A DNA stretch of 7,540 nucleotides from Caldifarciminota bacterium. GTDB lineage: Bacteria > Hydrothermota > Tepidihabitantia > B3-TA06 > JALVRC01. Each line of letters begins with the position of its first letter. Position 1 is the stretch's first letter. The stretch spans positions 6,695 to 14,234 of the forward strand of contig JALVRC010000102.1 in assembly GCA_027025255.1 (NCBI GenBank). Direction: 5' to 3'. Positions 6,053 to 7,540 of this stretch are shown one piece after another. The position numbers and the translations under genes were made by a program. Under the pieces are notes generated by a model. It saw nothing but the letters and a program-made list of their open reading frames with translations. It had not been told where the DNA came from and did not search any database.

Positions 6053-6080
6053 ATTGTACATATAAAAACCATTTTGTCAA
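6053..6080 (-). promoter_or_regulatory. sigma70-type promoter for the 49-aa / DUF4405-like operon
   Basis: Minus strand: TTGACA (6080-6075), a 16-bp spacer and TACAAT (6058-6053). The start of transcription would be near 6046, about 47 nt before the ATG at 5999. A perfect small inverted repeat, TAAGAA-T-TTCTTA (6095-6107), lies 14 bp upstream of the -35 box and could be an activator site, or only AT-rich chance. Confidence 0.85.
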
Positions 6081-6130
6081 GCATTTTGATATTGTAAGAA
6101 TTTCTTATATGAATACAAAAAAGTTAGTTT

Positions 6131-7174
6131 TTATTCTATTTCTATTATCCCAAATTCCAAAATAGCCATAGGCTTGTCCGTAAGTTTTGTCATCCGTTTA
6201 TAAACTTTATCCAAAGTCTCAGAAAATTCGCGATATTCTTCGCCTTTTCCTTCAAATCCATATACACTAACTCCAATCCAATCAATATAATCATCGCCCG
6301 GATAATAATTTTCAAAATCATTCCATGCTTCGATGGGTTCGCTGTCAGCATCTATGTGAAAAAACCAGGTTATGTTTGTAGCCCCGTTCTCTCGGCAAAT
6401 ATCAATGATATGGCGGTAAGCATCGCGAAACCTTTCAGGACCGTCTGCAAGAGATATATCTCCGTAAGCATCAGTCTGTCCTGCACCATTGTATAGCCCG
6501 TTCCATGGAAACCAACTACCGTTGACTTCTGTTCCGAATTCTGCAAGAAGCGGAATACCTGTATTGGCTGCATCTTTTGCCCATTGTGTTAGTTCATTGT
6601 CAAAATCTCCATCAATGATTTTTTGCATTGAAAAAAAGGTATCAGCAACGTATTCTTCATAGCTGGTTCGTGGCATAAGTCGGATAAATGGAATTTTCCC
6701 TGTTGATGATATTGTTTTGACTGCTTCAAGTGGGAATCTAATTCCCTCTGTCCAGTTGTTCGAAAAGTAAGCCCAAACAATGTCTTTGTCTGCTAATTTA
6801 ACAAACTCATTAATCCTATCAGCAGTAACAATATCTTCTGTTCCGCCAAAATCAGGGAAAGCAGAATGGTAAATACCATTAACCGGGGCAAGCAATTTAG
6901 CGTTCTGGAAATTTGCTCTTGTTACAAACGTATGAGAACTAACTCCTTCTCGGTATGCCGCCATACTTTCCGGAGAAGAATCTATGCGTAATCTGACCTT
7001 TTTTTCGCCATCCTCCCAATTTTCATTCCACCAGGAAATTGCTTTAATTCTTGGATAGTTACCACTTTCAAAACTAATGAAAGCATTTTTTATCCATTCG
7101 GCTTTTTTGTTGTCAATATCCTCTTTATTACAAAAGATGAAAGTTATTGCCACTAATATTACTAATATTTTCAT
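6131..7174 (-). CDS. secreted GH26-type glycoside hydrolase, apparently circularly permuted
   Basis: 347 aa. Residues 1-15 form a signal peptide ending at Cys15; the site (FIFC) is a poor lipobox, so lipoprotein status is uncertain. Residues about 92-342 read as the body of a GH26 beta/alpha barrel: an early GIYHSAFPDFGGTED, IPLLAEFGTEVNGSWFPWNG with presumed acid/base Glu216, ITWFFHIDAD, YYPGDDYIDWIGVSVYGFEG, and ILEFG with presumed nucleophile Glu340. The protein stops seven residues later. The piece that normally follows the nucleophile, KAEWIKNAF...YPRIKAISWWNENW...LRIDSSPESMAAYREGV, is instead at residues 24-79. GH26 enzymes mainly cleave beta-mannans; the substrate here cannot be told. 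The start has AGGAGA 3 nt upstream. No sigma70 consensus was found before it. Nine of 15 Arg codons are CGN, against 1 of 22 in the middle genes, suggesting transfer. Confidence 0.87.
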   Translation of the reverse strand: MKILVILVAITFIFCNKEDIDNKKAEWIKNAFISFESGNYPRIKAISWWNENWEDGEKKVRLRIDSSPESMAAYREGVSSHTFVTRANFQNAKLLAPVNGIYHSAFPDFGGTEDIVTADRINEFVKLADKDIVWAYFSNNWTEGIRFPLEAVKTISSTGKIPFIRLMPRTSYEEYVADTFFSMQKIIDGDFDNELTQWAKDAANTGIPLLAEFGTEVNGSWFPWNGLYNGAGQTDAYGDISLADGPERFRDAYRHIIDICRENGATNITWFFHIDADSEPIEAWNDFENYYPGDDYIDWIGVSVYGFEGKGEEYREFSETLDKVYKRMTKLTDKPMAILEFGIIEIE

Positions 7175-7347
7175 AAGTCTCCTATCTATATTTATTTCTT
7201 TAATTAAATCTAACGGTTTGCATATGAAAAGTAGCGGTTTTTATGCACTTACCTTTCGGTTTTTTAACGACCTAAATTTAAGGTAAATATTTTGAATTAA
7301 GCACTTCGACCGCTATTTTTTATATACTTTGTTGGCAACAGTATTTA
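7175..7347. other. gene-free spacer between HigA-like and GH26 genes
   Basis: No credible ORF is present. The spacer is almost filled by the 130-bp inverted-repeat element at 7208-7337. The remaining part next to the GH26 gene is AT-rich and carries its AGGAGA ribosome binding site. No -35/-10 pair like the five others in this window was found. Confidence 0.6.
7208..7337 (-). repeat. 130-bp imperfect inverted repeat, attC-like
   Basis: The ends are ATCTAAC (7208-7214; GTTAGAT on the minus strand, which fits the attC R' box GTTRRRY) and GTTGGCA (7331-7337; TGCCAAC on the minus strand, a partial fit to RYYYAAC). Inside are two nested perfect 7-bp stems, TAGCGGT (7232-7238) with ACCGCTA (7309-7315) and TTACCTT (7249-7255) with AAGGTAA (7280-7286), plus further imperfect pairing between. 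Length and end boxes suit an integron attC site lying 3' of the HigA-like gene on the same strand. No second copy or integrase is in the window, so this stays a candidate. It may instead be another kind of palindromic repeat. Confidence 0.5.
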
Positions 7348-7540
7348 TTATTCCGCAATATATTCTTGCACTAAAACATCTGTCGGAATGTGAAGAGAAG
7401 CACTTATTTTTCTAATCATTTCCAAAGTCAATTTCCTCTTTTTATTCAAAATTTCACTTACTCGACTTTTAAAACCTACAACTTCTGCAAGGTCTTTTTG
7501 TTTCATTCCCATTTGTTCCATTCTGAACTTAATTGCTTCA
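7348..7540 (-). CDS. higA: HigA-type XRE-family antitoxin/regulator, 3' part
   Basis: The C-terminal 63 codons are visible; the 5' end lies beyond 7540. The frame shows an XRE-type helix-turn-helix, MEQMGMKQKDLAEVVGFKSR then VSEILNKKRKLTLEMIRKIS, closing with SLHIPTDVLVQEYIAE. This arrangement, with AIKFRMEQMGM before the helix-turn-helix and a short tail after it, is typical of HigA antitoxins of type II toxin-antitoxin systems. These bind the HigB toxin and repress their own promoter. A higB gene, if present, would lie upstream outside the window. A lone regulator cannot be excluded. The gene is followed by the attC-like repeat, and toxin-antitoxin genes are common cargo of integron arrays. 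Confidence 0.82.
   Translation of the reverse strand, partial: EAIKFRMEQMGMKQKDLAEVVGFKSRVSEILNKKRKLTLEMIRKISASLHIPTDVLVQEYIAE

Noticed and set aside
6000..6080. N-terminal extension of the 49-aa frame to the ATG at 6080
   Set aside because: The extension would start inside the -35 box and upstream of the predicted start of transcription.
6081..6130. Lost C-terminal GH26 segment downstream through a frameshift
   Set aside because: Sequence after the stop shows no trace of the missing strand/helix in any frame before the next promoter; the segment is at the N terminus instead.
5956..6165. Plus-strand 69-aa ORF
   Set aside because: It lies opposite the promoter and 49-aa gene, has no ribosome binding site, and its hydrophobic composition follows from AT richness.
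6370..6780. Minus-strand ORFs of 67 and 63 aa within the GH26 gene
   Set aside because: Out-of-frame readings of the glycoside hydrolase with no domain signal.
7077..7286. Plus-strand 69-aa ORF
   Set aside because: It is antisense to the signal-peptide region of the GH26 gene and runs into the inverted repeat; no supporting start signals.

Overview
The window comes from an AT-rich bacterium with strong Shine-Dalgarno sites and textbook sigma70-type promoters. Five candidate promoters found by eye all have a 16-bp spacer. This is unlike Bacteroidota, whose promoters (-33/-7) and ribosome binding sites differ. A PATAN (DUF4388)-roadblock protein and a secreted IgGFc-binding-like protein would suit an uncultured lineage such as candidate phylum WOR-3 or a relative, but that is a weak guess from protein flavour and not a placement.

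Left part (1-2910, all on the minus strand): initiator tRNA-fMet, tRNA-Thr(GGU), tuf, rpsJ (S10), rplC (L3) and the 5' part of rplD (L4), which runs off the left edge. The four protein genes overlap or abut (TAATG, ATGA, TGATG), so they are probably translationally coupled. tRNA-Thr has its own promoter and lies 28 bp before tuf, as thrT does before tufB in E. coli. The S10 genes therefore seem to be read from a tRNA-Thr/tuf promoter, with no room for an S10 leader. tuf has codon usage very unlike its neighbours (29 of 30 Ile codons are ATA).

Middle part (2911-6080): a plus-strand gene for a 490-aa probable secreted beta-rich protein, whose ATG lies where its promoter would start transcription (a leaderless candidate). 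Converging on it is a minus-strand operon: a PATAN-roadblock protein with a strong internal ribosome binding site, then a 66-aa helical protein of unknown role. Upstream is a second minus-strand operon: a 49-aa basic protein overlapping a 90-aa two-helix membrane protein resembling DUF4405.

Right part (6081-7540): this looks acquired. It holds a GH26-type glycoside hydrolase whose domain order appears circularly permuted, with the segment that normally closes the barrel placed right behind the signal peptide. Its Arg codons are CGN-rich, unlike the middle genes. Next come a 130-bp imperfect inverted repeat resembling an integron attC site and the 3' end of a HigA-type antitoxin gene. Together these suggest a gene cassette or other mobile segment.
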